18,199 nucleotides of DNA from RGIG5612 sp017511185 (GTDB lineage Bacteria > Bacillota > Clostridia > Lachnospirales > Lachnospiraceae). A program made the position numbers and the translations under genes. The stretch spans positions 1-18,199 of the forward strand of contig JAFWLF010000047.1 in NCBI GenBank assembly GCA_017511185.1. Direction: 5' to 3'. Position 1 is the first letter of the stretch. Each line of letters starts with the position of its first letter. Shown piece by piece: positions 6,160 to 13,390 of the stretch. The notes beneath the pieces are model-generated. The model saw only the letters and a list, made by a program, of their open reading frames with translations. It did not search any database and had not been told where the DNA came from.

Positions 6160-6810
6160 ATGGAAAAGAAACGCATTTTATGTTTTGGGGATTCTCTGAC
6201 CTGGGGATATGATCCGGAAAACCGTGTCCGTTTCCCGGAGGAAAGCCGCTGGCCGATGGTAATGGAAAAGATCCTCGGAGAAGACTATAAAGTAATTGAG
6301 GAAGGACAGAACGGCAGGACTATCGCCCACGAAGACCCTGCGGAAGGCGAAAAGAACGGGCTGACCTATCTTCTTCCGTGCCTGGAAAGCCATACGCCGT
6401 TTGACCTGCTGATCATCATGCTGGGATCCAACGACTGCAAACGCAAATTCTCCTATTCGGCGATGGAAATCGCAGGGGAGATGCAGATCTTTTTAGAGAA
6501 GGCTCTTTCTTATAATCATTTCCGCTGTCAGGATCATTTTCAGATCCTGCTGGTTGCGCCGCCGCTGATTGCCGAATCCATCCAGGATTCCTGGCTGGGT
6601 GAAAACTTTGGCTATGAGTATGCCGTGGAAGTATCAAAGAAGATTGCCGGATGGTATCAGGATCTTTCCAAGCTGTATCACGTTCATTTTCTGAATGCCG
6701 CAGACTATGTCAAAGCCAGCGATGCCGATGGATGCCATTTGGATGCAGCAGGGCAGGTCCGTTTGGGCGAAGCCATCGCGGAGTTTGTGAAAGGACAGAT
6801 TTTTAAATAA
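6160..6810 (+). CDS. SGNH/GDSL-family ester hydrolase
   Basis: A 216-residue cytoplasmic serine esterase with no signal peptide or membrane segment. All four SGNH blocks are present: GDSLTWG with nucleophile Ser12, GQNGRT with Gly49 (block II), GSND with Asn91 (block III), and DGCHLD, where Asp190 and His193 complete the catalytic triad. The order and spacing, with RFPEESRWP after block I and the DLLIIMLGSND strand, resemble the arylesterase/acyltransferase subgroup typified by the Mycobacterium smegmatis enzyme. The natural substrate is unknown. It overlaps the following O-acetyltransferase by one base (TAATG), so the two are translationally coupled and probably act on the same acetylated sugar or glycoside, one adding and one removing an acetyl group; that pairing is inference. 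Confidence 0.9.
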   Translation: MEKKRILCFGDSLTWGYDPENRVRFPEESRWPMVMEKILGEDYKVIEEGQNGRTIAHEDPAEGEKNGLTYLLPCLESHTPFDLLIIMLGSNDCKRKFSYSAMEIAGEMQIFLEKALSYNHFRCQDHFQILLVAPPLIAESIQDSWLGENFGYEYAVEVSKKIAGWYQDLSKLYHVHFLNAADYVKASDADGCHLDAAGQVRLGEAIAEFVKGQIFK

Positions 6811-7388
6811 TGACCGAATACGAAAAAATGCTCGAAGGCAAAATATATGATCCACTGGATCCGGAAATCCAGAAAGAGCAGTTTCCGTTTCAGGACAAGC
6901 TCTGGGAATTCAACCAGCTGAAACCTTCTGATTTGGAAAAGAAAGAATCCTATATGAAGGAAGTGTTCGCGGAGTGCGGCGAGGGCTGCTACATTGAGCT
7001 GCCGTTCCATGCGAACTGGGGAGGGCATCACGTGCACTTTGGCTCCGGCATCTATGTCAACTCCAACATGACCATGGTGGATGACGCACATATCTATGTG
7101 GGAGACAAGGTGATGTTCGGACCGAACGTATCGCTCATTACAGCGTCGCACCCGATCGAGCCGGAACTGCGCGCAAGGGGGCTGCAGTATAACCGCGACG
7201 TCCATATTGGAGATAACGTGTGGATCGGGACCGGCGTCATTATTCTGCCGGGCGTGCACATCGGGAAAAACTCCGTGATCGGCGCAGGAAGCGTGGTCAC
7301 CAAAGATGTCCCGGATAACGTTGTCGCGTTCGGAAATCCGTGTCGGGTGATCCGTCGGATCGAGCCGCAGGATGCACGAAATATCTGA
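6810..7388 (+). CDS. Maltose/galactoside-type O-acetyltransferase (left-handed beta-helix)
   Basis: A 192-residue acetyl-CoA-dependent sugar O-acetyltransferase, close to the usual length of the Maa/LacA family. The N-terminal Mac domain (about 1-60) has the typical EYEKMLEGKIYDPLDPE opening. Hexapeptide repeats of the beta-helix follow from about residue 70, with VHFGSGIYVN, VMFGPNVSLI, VHIGDNVWIG, VHIGKNSVIGAGSVVTKDVP, and the closing AFGNPCRVIRRI. The catalytic histidine is in TASHPI. The exact acceptor sugar cannot be told from sequence. It is the second gene of a two-gene operon, starting on the last base of the SGNH hydrolase stop codon. Confidence 0.94.
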   Translation: MTEYEKMLEGKIYDPLDPEIQKEQFPFQDKLWEFNQLKPSDLEKKESYMKEVFAECGEGCYIELPFHANWGGHHVHFGSGIYVNSNMTMVDDAHIYVGDKVMFGPNVSLITASHPIEPELRARGLQYNRDVHIGDNVWIGTGVIILPGVHIGKNSVIGAGSVVTKDVPDNVVAFGNPCRVIRRIEPQDARNI

Positions 7389-7395
7389 ATGATCA

Positions 7396-7425
7396 GGCTA
7401 AAACACTCACTGTTTGAGCCATTTT
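7396..7425 (+). terminator. Possible weak terminator after the acetyltransferase
   Basis: GGCTAAAAC (7396-7404) can pair with GTTTGAGCC (7412-7420), with one central A-G mismatch, eight bases after the acetyltransferase stop codon at 7388. It is followed only by ATTTT, so termination would be inefficient. The stretch 7426-7476 after it is A-rich and holds nothing I recognise. Confidence 0.4.
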
Positions 7426-7476
7426 AAAATAGGAAAATATAACAAAAGAATATAACAAAAAAATAACCAAAAAAGC

Positions 7477-7524
7477 CCATGAAATAAGGCAGGAATTTGG
7501 TTTGACATTGGCCTTGTTTCATGG
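7477..7524. promoter_or_regulatory. 14-base inverted repeat over the cobalamin operon promoter (candidate operator)
   Basis: CCATGAAATAAGGC (7477-7490) and GCCTTGTTTCATGG (7511-7524) are inverted copies with one mismatch, 20 bases apart. The right arm ends exactly one base before the -10 box and sits between -35 and -10. This placement suggests a protein operator. On the minus strand the same stem would be followed by GGGCTTTTTT, so a terminator for antisense transcription is an alternative reading. Confidence 0.6.
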
Positions 7525-7530
7525 TATACC
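7502..7530 (+). promoter_or_regulatory. Promoter of the cobalamin riboswitch and operon
   Basis: A perfect TTGACA (7502-7507), a 17-base spacer and TATACC (7525-7530) preceded by TGG (extended -10) place a transcription start near 7537, just before the aptamer P1 strand at 7550. Confidence 0.8.
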
Positions 7531-7549
7531 TTTCTAGACAATCGAACTG

Positions 7550-7727
7550 TTTAAGTGCTGCCAGCATCCTTTAGGAGAAGGCAGAGAATAGTGAATCCGG
7601 TCAAAGTCCGGAACGGTACCGCCACTGTAGGCGCGGAGACTTTTCACAAGGCGAAAGCCAGTCATTGGGAGTGATCCTGAGAAGGCGTGGAAAGCCGTTG
7701 ATGCGCGAGTCAGGAGACCTGCTTAAA
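7550..7727 (+). ncRNA. Adenosylcobalamin-class riboswitch aptamer
   Basis: The B12 box AGTCAGGAGACCTGC (7708-7722) is nearly identical to the family consensus. Upstream are the other landmarks in order: GTGCTGCC with GGCAG (P2 region), GTGAATCCGGTCAAAGTCCGG, and CCGCCACTGTAGGCG. A perfect six-base P1 closes the fold: TTTAAG at 7550-7555 with CTTAAA at 7722-7727. The ligand is a cobalamin; which form is preferred is not decided by these features. It precedes a terminator and a complete tetrapyrrole/corrin operon, so it should switch that operon off when cobalamin is plentiful. Confidence 0.97.
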
Positions 7728-7743
7728 TAGAATGGTTCAGAGA

Positions 7744-7820
7744 GCCCCGATCTAGGGCGTCTGAGCGGCACACGCTTGCACAGAACGCCCGCAGGATCTT
7801 CCGATCGCTGCGGGATTTTT
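7744..7820 (+). terminator. Riboswitch expression platform: competing stems and terminator
   Basis: Three mutually exclusive pairings are visible. GCCC (7744-7747) can pair with GGGC (7755-7758). GGGCGT (7755-7760) can instead pair with ACGCCC (7785-7790), with AGCG/CGCT inside it, as an antiterminator. The terminator stem CCCGCAG-GATC (7788-7798) pairs with GATC-G-CTGCGGG (7803-7814) and is followed by ATTTTTATT. The antiterminator and terminator share 7788-7790. The stretch from 7821 to 7916 shows no further structure that I recognise. Confidence 0.88.
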
Positions 7821-7925
7821 ATTCGGGCGGAACATTCTACTTATGCTGCAGATCTCACGGATATGTACCTCTAACAAAGTCCTTTTTAATGGAAACTAAA
7901 CATCCAAGAGATATATAAGGAGGAA

Positions 7926-9125
7926 ATGAAAGTGAAAAGGAATTTAGCAACAAAAATCGTCGTCTTCCTTGCAGCAGCTGTTTTAGTCATTGGTATGCTT
8001 GCAGCCTGCGGTAAGAAAGAAGAGCCGGCACCGGCACCAACAGCATCCGCAGCAGTTACCCCTGGCGACGCTGATGCAGCAGCTGCAGCAGCAGTTGATG
8101 AACTGATCGCAGCTATTCAGGTTCAGGAGTGGACGGAAGGCAATGATGAAAGATGCGCAGCAGCTAAGGCAGCATGGGACGCATTAACACCGGCACAGAA
8201 AGAACTGGTCGAAGAGTATGATTACTTCGGAAGAGACACCGGTGATGCATCTATGGATGATCCTCTGAATCAGGACGGAATCGGCGCAAACGAGATCCTG
8301 GTCGTAAGCTTTGGTACATCCTTTAACCAGAGCCGTACACAGGATATCGGAACCATTGAGCATGCAATCGCAGAAGCATTCCCGGATTGGTCCGTCAGAA
8401 GAGCATTCACAGCTCAGATCATCATCAACCACATCCTTGCTCGTGATGGTGTAAAGATCGACAATATGCAGCAGGCTCTGGACAGAGCAGTTGAAAACAA
8501 AGTTCAGAATCTGATCGTTCAGCCTACTCACTTAATGCATGGTGCAGAGTATGATGAACTCGTTGGCATTCTGGATGGCTACAAAGACAAATTTGCAAGC
8601 GTAAAGGTTGCTGAGCCTCTTCTGGGCGAAGTAGGCGCAGACCCAACTGTCATCAATGCAGACAAAGAAGCAGTCGCAAAAGCAGTCGTAGATCATACGC
8701 TGAGCGAGTTCGGCGGACAGGCTCAGGCTGACGCAGAAGGCACAGCACTGGTTCTTATGGGACATGGAACTTCTCATACAGCAAACGTTACCTACAATCA
8801 GATGCAGGCACAGATGGATCAGCTGGGATACAAGAACGTATTCATCGGTACCGTTGAGGGCGAGCCGGAAGATACCGAGTGCAGCGTTGTCATCGAGAAA
8901 GTGAAAGCAGCTGGATACAAGAAAGTCATCTTAAGACCATTAATGGTTGTTGCTGGTGACCATGCAAACAACGACATGGCAGATGAAGAAGATCCGGAAT
9001 CCTGGTACAGCATGTTTAAAGCATCCGGAAACTTTGATGATGTTATCTGCATCATCAAAGGTCTTGGACGTATTCCGGAAGTTGAGAACCTGTACGTTGC
9101 ACATACACAGGCAGTTCTTCAGTAA
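7926..9125 (+). CDS. cbiK: CbiK-like sirohydrochlorin cobaltochelatase as a surface lipoprotein
   Basis: A 399-residue protein with a lipoprotein signal (hydrophobic 11-24, lipobox LAAC, Cys28), an Ala/Pro/Thr linker, a helical module at about 55-100 ending in AAWDALTPAQKELV, and a CbiK-type chelatase domain from about 120 to the end. CbiK chelatases insert cobalt into sirohydrochlorin. Visible marks are ILVVSFGTSFNQSR, QPTHLMHGAEYDEL (Glu208), LMGHGTSH (His280) and AGDHANNDM (His346); the two histidines correspond to the metal-binding pair of known CbiK. The chelatase part is complete, yet the protein should face outward, as in the periplasmic CbiK of Desulfovibrio. AAGGAGG lies only two bases before ATG 7926 but eight before GTG 7932, so the real start may be 7932. 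It is the first gene after the riboswitch. A cobalt or tetrapyrrole-binding role rather than catalysis is possible. Confidence 0.88.
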   Translation: MKVKRNLATKIVVFLAAAVLVIGMLAACGKKEEPAPAPTASAAVTPGDADAAAAAAVDELIAAIQVQEWTEGNDERCAAAKAAWDALTPAQKELVEEYDYFGRDTGDASMDDPLNQDGIGANEILVVSFGTSFNQSRTQDIGTIEHAIAEAFPDWSVRRAFTAQIIINHILARDGVKIDNMQQALDRAVENKVQNLIVQPTHLMHGAEYDELVGILDGYKDKFASVKVAEPLLGEVGADPTVINADKEAVAKAVVDHTLSEFGGQAQADAEGTALVLMGHGTSHTANVTYNQMQAQMDQLGYKNVFIGTVEGEPEDTECSVVIEKVKAAGYKKVILRPLMVVAGDHANNDMADEEDPESWYSMFKASGNFDDVICIIKGLGRIPEVENLYVAHTQAVLQ

Positions 9126-9181
9126 GAAGCAGACTTTCTAAAAGGCTTGAAAAAAGCCAGACACACAGACTTGATTTACTA

Positions 9182-9213
9182 TCGTCCCGCAGGCCAAAGT
9201 GCCTGTGGGACGA
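9182..9213 (+). other. Stable intercistronic hairpin without a T-run
   Basis: TCGTCCCGCAGGC (9182-9194) and GCCTGTGGGACGA (9201-9213) form a 13-base stem with one G-U pair around a six-base loop, between the two lipoprotein genes. No T-run follows, so it is more likely an mRNA processing or stability element, or a partial attenuator, than a full terminator; the genes downstream need read-through. Confidence 0.65.
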
Positions 9214-9241
9214 CAGTTGCGTTTATAATATGGAGAAAATG

Positions 9242-9712
9242 ATGGTAAAAAGAGCAATCATTTTAATTTCCTGCTTGCTTTTTGCCCTGCTGGTGGCAGG
9301 CTGCGGCGGCGGAAAGAAAGAAGAAGAGACAAATGCAGCGGGACTGGCAGACGGTGTTTACACGGTTGATGTAGATACCGGCAGCAACATGTTTCATGTG
9401 AATGAAGCAATGGACGGTAAAGGTACACTGACTGTTGCAAATGGAGAAATGACGGTACATATCACACTGGCTTCCAAGAGTATTGTGAATGCATTTTATG
9501 GTACCTCTGAGGAGGCACAGGCAGACGGAGCCAAACTGATCGAACCTACGGTCGATGTGGTTACTTATGATGACGGGATCACGGACGAAGCATATGGCTT
9601 TGATTTTCCAGTGCCTGCAATCGGTGAGCCGTTTGATGTTTCCATTATCGGAACACATGGAAACTGGTACACCCATCCAATGACCGTAACCAACCCGGTG
9701 AAATCCGAGTAA
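9242..9712 (+). CDS. Small lipoprotein of unknown function in the cobalamin operon
   Basis: A 156-residue secreted lipoprotein: a signal segment (1-20) with lipobox VAGC (Cys21), a short charged linker GGGKKEEE, then one beta-rich domain of about 120 residues. Conserved-looking features are DGVYTVDVDTGSNMFHVNEA, GKGTLTVANGEMTVHITL, FYGTSEEAQADGA, YGFDFPVPA and a C-terminal GTHGNWYTHPM that is rich in His and Trp. I recognise no named family with confidence. GGAG at 9232-9235 is six bases before ATG 9242, while nothing suitable precedes ATG 9230, so I choose 9242 over the 160-residue form. Its place between the CbiK lipoprotein and hemA, under the B12 riboswitch, suggests an extracytoplasmic role in cobalt or tetrapyrrole binding; this is inference. 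Confidence 0.82.
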   Translation: MVKRAIILISCLLFALLVAGCGGGKKEEETNAAGLADGVYTVDVDTGSNMFHVNEAMDGKGTLTVANGEMTVHITLASKSIVNAFYGTSEEAQADGAKLIEPTVDVVTYDDGITDEAYGFDFPVPAIGEPFDVSIIGTHGNWYTHPMTVTNPVKSE

Positions 9713-9774
9713 ACAGGCAAAGCAGCCAATAAAAAAACACGACAGAAAAGATCGACAAACAGACAGGAGTAATT

Positions 9775-11016
9775 ATGGCAATACTTATGATTGGCATCGA
9801 TCATAACAAAGCAGACCTCGATGTGCGGAGTGTGTTTTCCTTCACATCAAAAAAAATGGCGGATGCACTGGACTTTTTTATGGGCCAGAAAGGCGTCGAG
9901 GGAACGGTTATGATCTCCACCTGCAACCGGATGGAACTCTGGCTGAGCACATCTGAGGATCTGCTTGGTTCTCCGGTACAGATGCTGTGCGATCATATGG
10001 AGATAGATAGAGAACAATACGATCAGTATTTTATTGAGCGTGAAAATAAAGAAGCAGTGAGCCACCTGTTCCGGCTGTCCGCCGGACTGGAATCCAAGAT
10101 CGTTGGAGAAGGACAGATCCTGACGCAGATCGGTGACGCTGCTGCTTTTGCAAGAAGCTGTTATGCGACGGACAACACCATGGAAGTGCTGTTTCGTCAG
10201 GCAGTAACGGCAGGCAAACGGGTACGGACAGAAGCGGATCTTTCCACCGCAGACCGTTCCGTTATCCATACCGCACTGGAGATGCTGAAAAAAGAAGGCA
10301 TCACAGTGGAAGGGAAAAAATGCATGGTCATCGGAAACGGCATGATGGGCCGTCTCTCTGCGCAGACCCTGATGGATCAGGGCGCGGATGTGACCGTTAC
10401 CGTGCGGAAATATCACAGCGGTGTTGTGGACGTTCCATTCGGCGCAAACCGCATTAGTTACGATGAAAGATACGAACTGATCCCGGACTGTGATATGATC
10501 GTCAGTGCCACGAGCAGTCCGAATTATACATTGACCCTGGAGAGACTGGAGCCCCTGGCTATCGATCATCCAATCCCGATCATTGACCTGGCGGTCCCGC
10601 GTGACGTGGAGCCGGAGGTGGCACAGTTATCATGGGCAACTCTTTATGATATCGATTCATTCCAGATCGATATCCATTCTGATAAATTCAACGCAAATCT
10701 GGAAAAGGCAGAAACCATCCTCGACGAAGAAAAAGAACATTTCCGTGAGTGGTACGAAGGCAGAGACATCGTGCCGACGATCCAGGCGATCAAGAAAACA
10801 GCAGGCGAAGACGTGCTTTTGCGTATGACGCCTATGTTTAAGAAAATGAGCTTTGCAGATGGTCAGAGAGATCGTCTGGAAAAAGAAGTGGAAGGCGCTT
10901 CCGAGCGGATGATGAATCATCTGCTGTTCGGACTGCGCGGACAGCTTTCGGATAATACGTTCCGGGAAGTTCTGGATGCGATGACTGCCGTTCTGCATGA
11001 AGACAAAAACGATTAA
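9775..11016 (+). CDS. hemA: Glutamyl-tRNA reductase
   Basis: The first enzyme of the C5 tetrapyrrole pathway: it reduces glutamyl-tRNA with NADPH to glutamate-1-semialdehyde. The 413 residues give the three expected parts: a catalytic domain with ISTCNR (nucleophile Cys50) and GLESKIVGEGQI (104-115), an NADPH-binding domain with IGNGMMG (186-192), and a C-terminal helical dimerisation domain ending in FREVLDAMTAVLHE. AGGAG lies five bases before the ATG. It follows the two lipoprotein genes by 62 bases and is followed by a short tandem repeat before hemB. Control of this committed step by the B12 riboswitch would tie aminolevulinate supply to corrinoid demand, provided there is no second hemA elsewhere. 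Confidence 0.97.
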   Translation: MAILMIGIDHNKADLDVRSVFSFTSKKMADALDFFMGQKGVEGTVMISTCNRMELWLSTSEDLLGSPVQMLCDHMEIDREQYDQYFIERENKEAVSHLFRLSAGLESKIVGEGQILTQIGDAAAFARSCYATDNTMEVLFRQAVTAGKRVRTEADLSTADRSVIHTALEMLKKEGITVEGKKCMVIGNGMMGRLSAQTLMDQGADVTVTVRKYHSGVVDVPFGANRISYDERYELIPDCDMIVSATSSPNYTLTLERLEPLAIDHPIPIIDLAVPRDVEPEVAQLSWATLYDIDSFQIDIHSDKFNANLEKAETILDEEKEHFREWYEGRDIVPTIQAIKKTAGEDVLLRMTPMFKKMSFADGQRDRLEKEVEGASERMMNHLLFGLRGQLSDNTFREVLDAMTAVLHEDKND

Positions 11017-11103
11017 AAAGACAGAAACGATTAAAGACAAAAACGATTAAAAAAGACAGAAATGATTAAAGACAGAAACGATTAAAAAGACAGAAACGAA
11101 TAG
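11001..11103 (+). repeat. Tandem repeat derived from the 3' end of hemA
   Basis: About six imperfect copies of AGACARAAACGATTAAA, 15 to 19 bases each, begin at 11001, 11019, 11035, 11054, 11070 and 11088. The first copy encodes the last residues and stop codon of HemA; the others lie in the gap before hemB. Variation is an A/G change at one site and a variable A-run, which points to slippage or local duplication. Confidence 0.85.
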
Positions 11104-11132
11104 TAAGAAAATACGAACAGGAAGGTAAAACA

Positions 11133-12116
11133 ATGGATTTAACGATCAGACCAAGAAGATTACGTACCAGCGAAACGCTGCGCAAAATGGTAAGAGAGAC
11201 CCGCATGGATCCGGCATCGCTCATCTATCCGATGTTTGTGATGGATGGAACGAACAAGGTAGAGGAGATTGAATCTCTGCCGGGGCAGAACCGTTATACT
11301 GTCGATAGAATGGGCGAAGAATTAGAACGCCTTCTGGATGCAGGCGTGACCAACGTGATGTTCTTTGGCATTCCGGAAGTAAAGGATGAAGTAGGAAGCC
11401 AGGCATATGCGGAGGATGGCATTGTGCAGAGAGCCCTTCGTCTTGCTGCAGAAAAGTATCCGGATATTTACCGGATCACGGATGTCTGCATGTGCGAATA
11501 TACATCCCACGGACATTGCGGTGTGTTATGTGGACATGATGTAGACAATGACAAAACACTGGATCTGCTTGCAAAGACCGCCCTTTCCCATGTGGAGGCA
11601 GGCTCCCAGATGGTGGCTCCTTCCGATATGATGGACGGCCGTATTGCTGCGATCCGTGAGCGTCTGGATGAGAATGGACATACAAATATCCCGATCATGT
11701 CATACGCAGTCAAGTTTGCATCTGCATTTTACGGCCCGTTCCGTGAGGCAGCAGGTTCTGCACCATCCTTTGGTGACCGCAAGAGCTATCAGATGGATTT
11801 CCACAACCGCCGCGAAGCTTTGAAAGAGGCAATGCTGGATGTGGATGAAGGTGCCGATATCATCATGGTAAAACCAGCGATGTCCTATCTGGACCTGGTC
11901 CGCGAAGTACACGATATGACAGATCTTCCGATCGCAACCTACAGCGTGAGCGGAGAGTATGCAATGGTCAAGGCAGCCGCGCAGAAAGGCTGGATCGATG
12001 AAGACCGCATCGTCTGTGAAATGGCGACGGCAGCATTCCGCGCCGGCGCAGATATCTATATTACATATTACGCAAAAGAATTGGCACAGTTTATCAAAGA
12101 AGGCAGGATTGGATAA
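11133..12116 (+). CDS. hemB: Delta-aminolevulinic acid dehydratase (porphobilinogen synthase)
   Basis: Condenses two molecules of 5-aminolevulinate to porphobilinogen. The 327 residues match the family length. The two Schiff-base lysines are Lys194 in SYAVKFASAFYGPFR and Lys247 in IMVKPAMSYLD. The zinc-binding triad of cysteines is present (Cys119, Cys121, Cys129 in DVCMCEYTSHGHCG), so this is a zinc-type enzyme and not the magnesium-only type. The allosteric-region motif FREAAGSAPSFGDRKSYQMD is also intact. AGGAAGG precedes the ATG. The stop codon overlaps the start of hemL by one base (TAATG). Confidence 0.97.
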   Translation: MDLTIRPRRLRTSETLRKMVRETRMDPASLIYPMFVMDGTNKVEEIESLPGQNRYTVDRMGEELERLLDAGVTNVMFFGIPEVKDEVGSQAYAEDGIVQRALRLAAEKYPDIYRITDVCMCEYTSHGHCGVLCGHDVDNDKTLDLLAKTALSHVEAGSQMVAPSDMMDGRIAAIRERLDENGHTNIPIMSYAVKFASAFYGPFREAAGSAPSFGDRKSYQMDFHNRREALKEAMLDVDEGADIIMVKPAMSYLDLVREVHDMTDLPIATYSVSGEYAMVKAAAQKGWIDEDRIVCEMATAAFRAGADIYITYYAKELAQFIKEGRIG

Positions 12117-13390
12117 TGGGAAAATCAGATAATTTGTTTGAACGAGCAAAAGAAGTGATCCCTGGCGGCGTAAACTCTCCGGTGCGTGCATTCGGATCTG
12201 TTGGTATGACACCACGGTTTATCAGCCATGCAAAGGGAGCCCGTATCTATGACGCGGACGGAAACGAATACATTGATTTCATCGGCTCCTGGGGTCCGAT
12301 GATCTTAGGACATGGTCATCCGCGTGTGCTGGAGGCAGTTACTAAAGCTGCGCAGGAAGGCTTAAGCTATGGTGCTGCAACCGAGCGTGAAGTGATCATG
12401 GCAGAATTGATCTGCGATATTGTGCCATCCATTGAGATGGTGCGTATGGTCAACTCCGGAACAGAAGCTGTGATGAGTGCGATCCGTGCAGCCAGAGGGT
12501 TTACCGGAAAAGATAAGATCATCAAATTTGCCGGATGCTATCACGGACACAGTGATGCACTGCTGGTGGCAGCAGGAAGCGGTCTGATGACACAGGGCAT
12601 CCCGGGAAGCGCCGGCGTTCCGGAAGGATGTACCAAAGATACACTGACCGCTGTCTACAATGATCTGGACAGCGTAAGACAATTATTTGAAGCAAACCCG
12701 AATGAAATCGCAGCTGTTATTGTGGAGCCTGTAGGCGCCAACATGGGCGTGGTGCTTCCGGAAGACGGATTCCTGGAAGGTCTGCGCAAACTCTGCGATG
12801 AGAACGAAGCACTCCTGATCTTTGACGAAGTCATCACCGGATTCCGTCTGGCACTGGATGGCGCGCAGGGATATTACGGTATCAAACCGGACCTGACGAC
12901 ATTTGGCAAGATCATCGGCGGCGGTATGCCGGTGGGTGCATACGGCGGAAGAAAAGACATCATGGAGCAGGTGGCTCCGCTTGGTCCTGTTTATCAGGCC
13001 GGTACGCTGAGCGGCAATCCGGTAGCAATGGCAGCCGGTATTGCGCAGCTGACCGTTCTGAAAGAAACTCCGAACTTCTATAAAGATCTGAATGAGAAGA
13101 GTGACCGTTTCTTTACGGAAATGGATTCCATCCTGAACAACGCGCACATTCCGCATTGTCTGAATCATATTGGTTCACTTGGCTGCGTCTTCTTCACACG
13201 GGAAAAGGTGAAGGATTATGATTCGGCGCAGACCAGCCGTACGAGAAAGTTCCGTATTTTCTTTAGGCATATGCTGGATAAACATATCTATATTGCCCCG
13301 TCACAGTTTGAGGCCATGTTCATCTCATCTGCCCATACGCAGGAAGACCTGGAATTGACACTGGAAGCCGTGAGGGAGTTTGACCTATGA
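12116..13390 (+). CDS. hemL: Glutamate-1-semialdehyde 2,1-aminomutase
   Basis: A PLP/PMP enzyme that converts glutamate-1-semialdehyde to 5-aminolevulinate, the second step of the C5 route. The 424 residues are the normal length. The signatures are PGGVNSPVRAF near the N-terminus, the gating-loop region AAGSGLMTQGIPGSAGVP, LIFDEVITGFR, and the PLP lysine Lys265 in FGKIIGGGMPVGAYGG, the same number as in the well-studied enzymes. AGTLSGNP follows. The gene starts on the last base of the hemB stop and its own stop overlaps hemC (ATGA), so hemB, hemL and hemC are translationally coupled. The gene order places the second pathway step after the third. Confidence 0.97.
   Translation: MGKSDNLFERAKEVIPGGVNSPVRAFGSVGMTPRFISHAKGARIYDADGNEYIDFIGSWGPMILGHGHPRVLEAVTKAAQEGLSYGAATEREVIMAELICDIVPSIEMVRMVNSGTEAVMSAIRAARGFTGKDKIIKFAGCYHGHSDALLVAAGSGLMTQGIPGSAGVPEGCTKDTLTAVYNDLDSVRQLFEANPNEIAAVIVEPVGANMGVVLPEDGFLEGLRKLCDENEALLIFDEVITGFRLALDGAQGYYGIKPDLTTFGKIIGGGMPVGAYGGRKDIMEQVAPLGPVYQAGTLSGNPVAMAAGIAQLTVLKETPNFYKDLNEKSDRFFTEMDSILNNAHIPHCLNHIGSLGCVFFTREKVKDYDSAQTSRTRKFRIFFRHMLDKHIYIAPSQFEAMFISSAHTQEDLELTLEAVREFDL

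Noticed and set aside
9222..9229. TTTATAAT as a -10 box for a separate promoter of the small lipoprotein
   Set aside because: It abuts the start codon region and has no -35 box at the right distance; a transcript from it would begin at or after the start codon.
11001..11103. CRISPR or iteron array in the hemA-hemB gap
   Set aside because: Units are contiguous, A-rich and derived from the hemA 3' end; there are no spacers and no replication genes.
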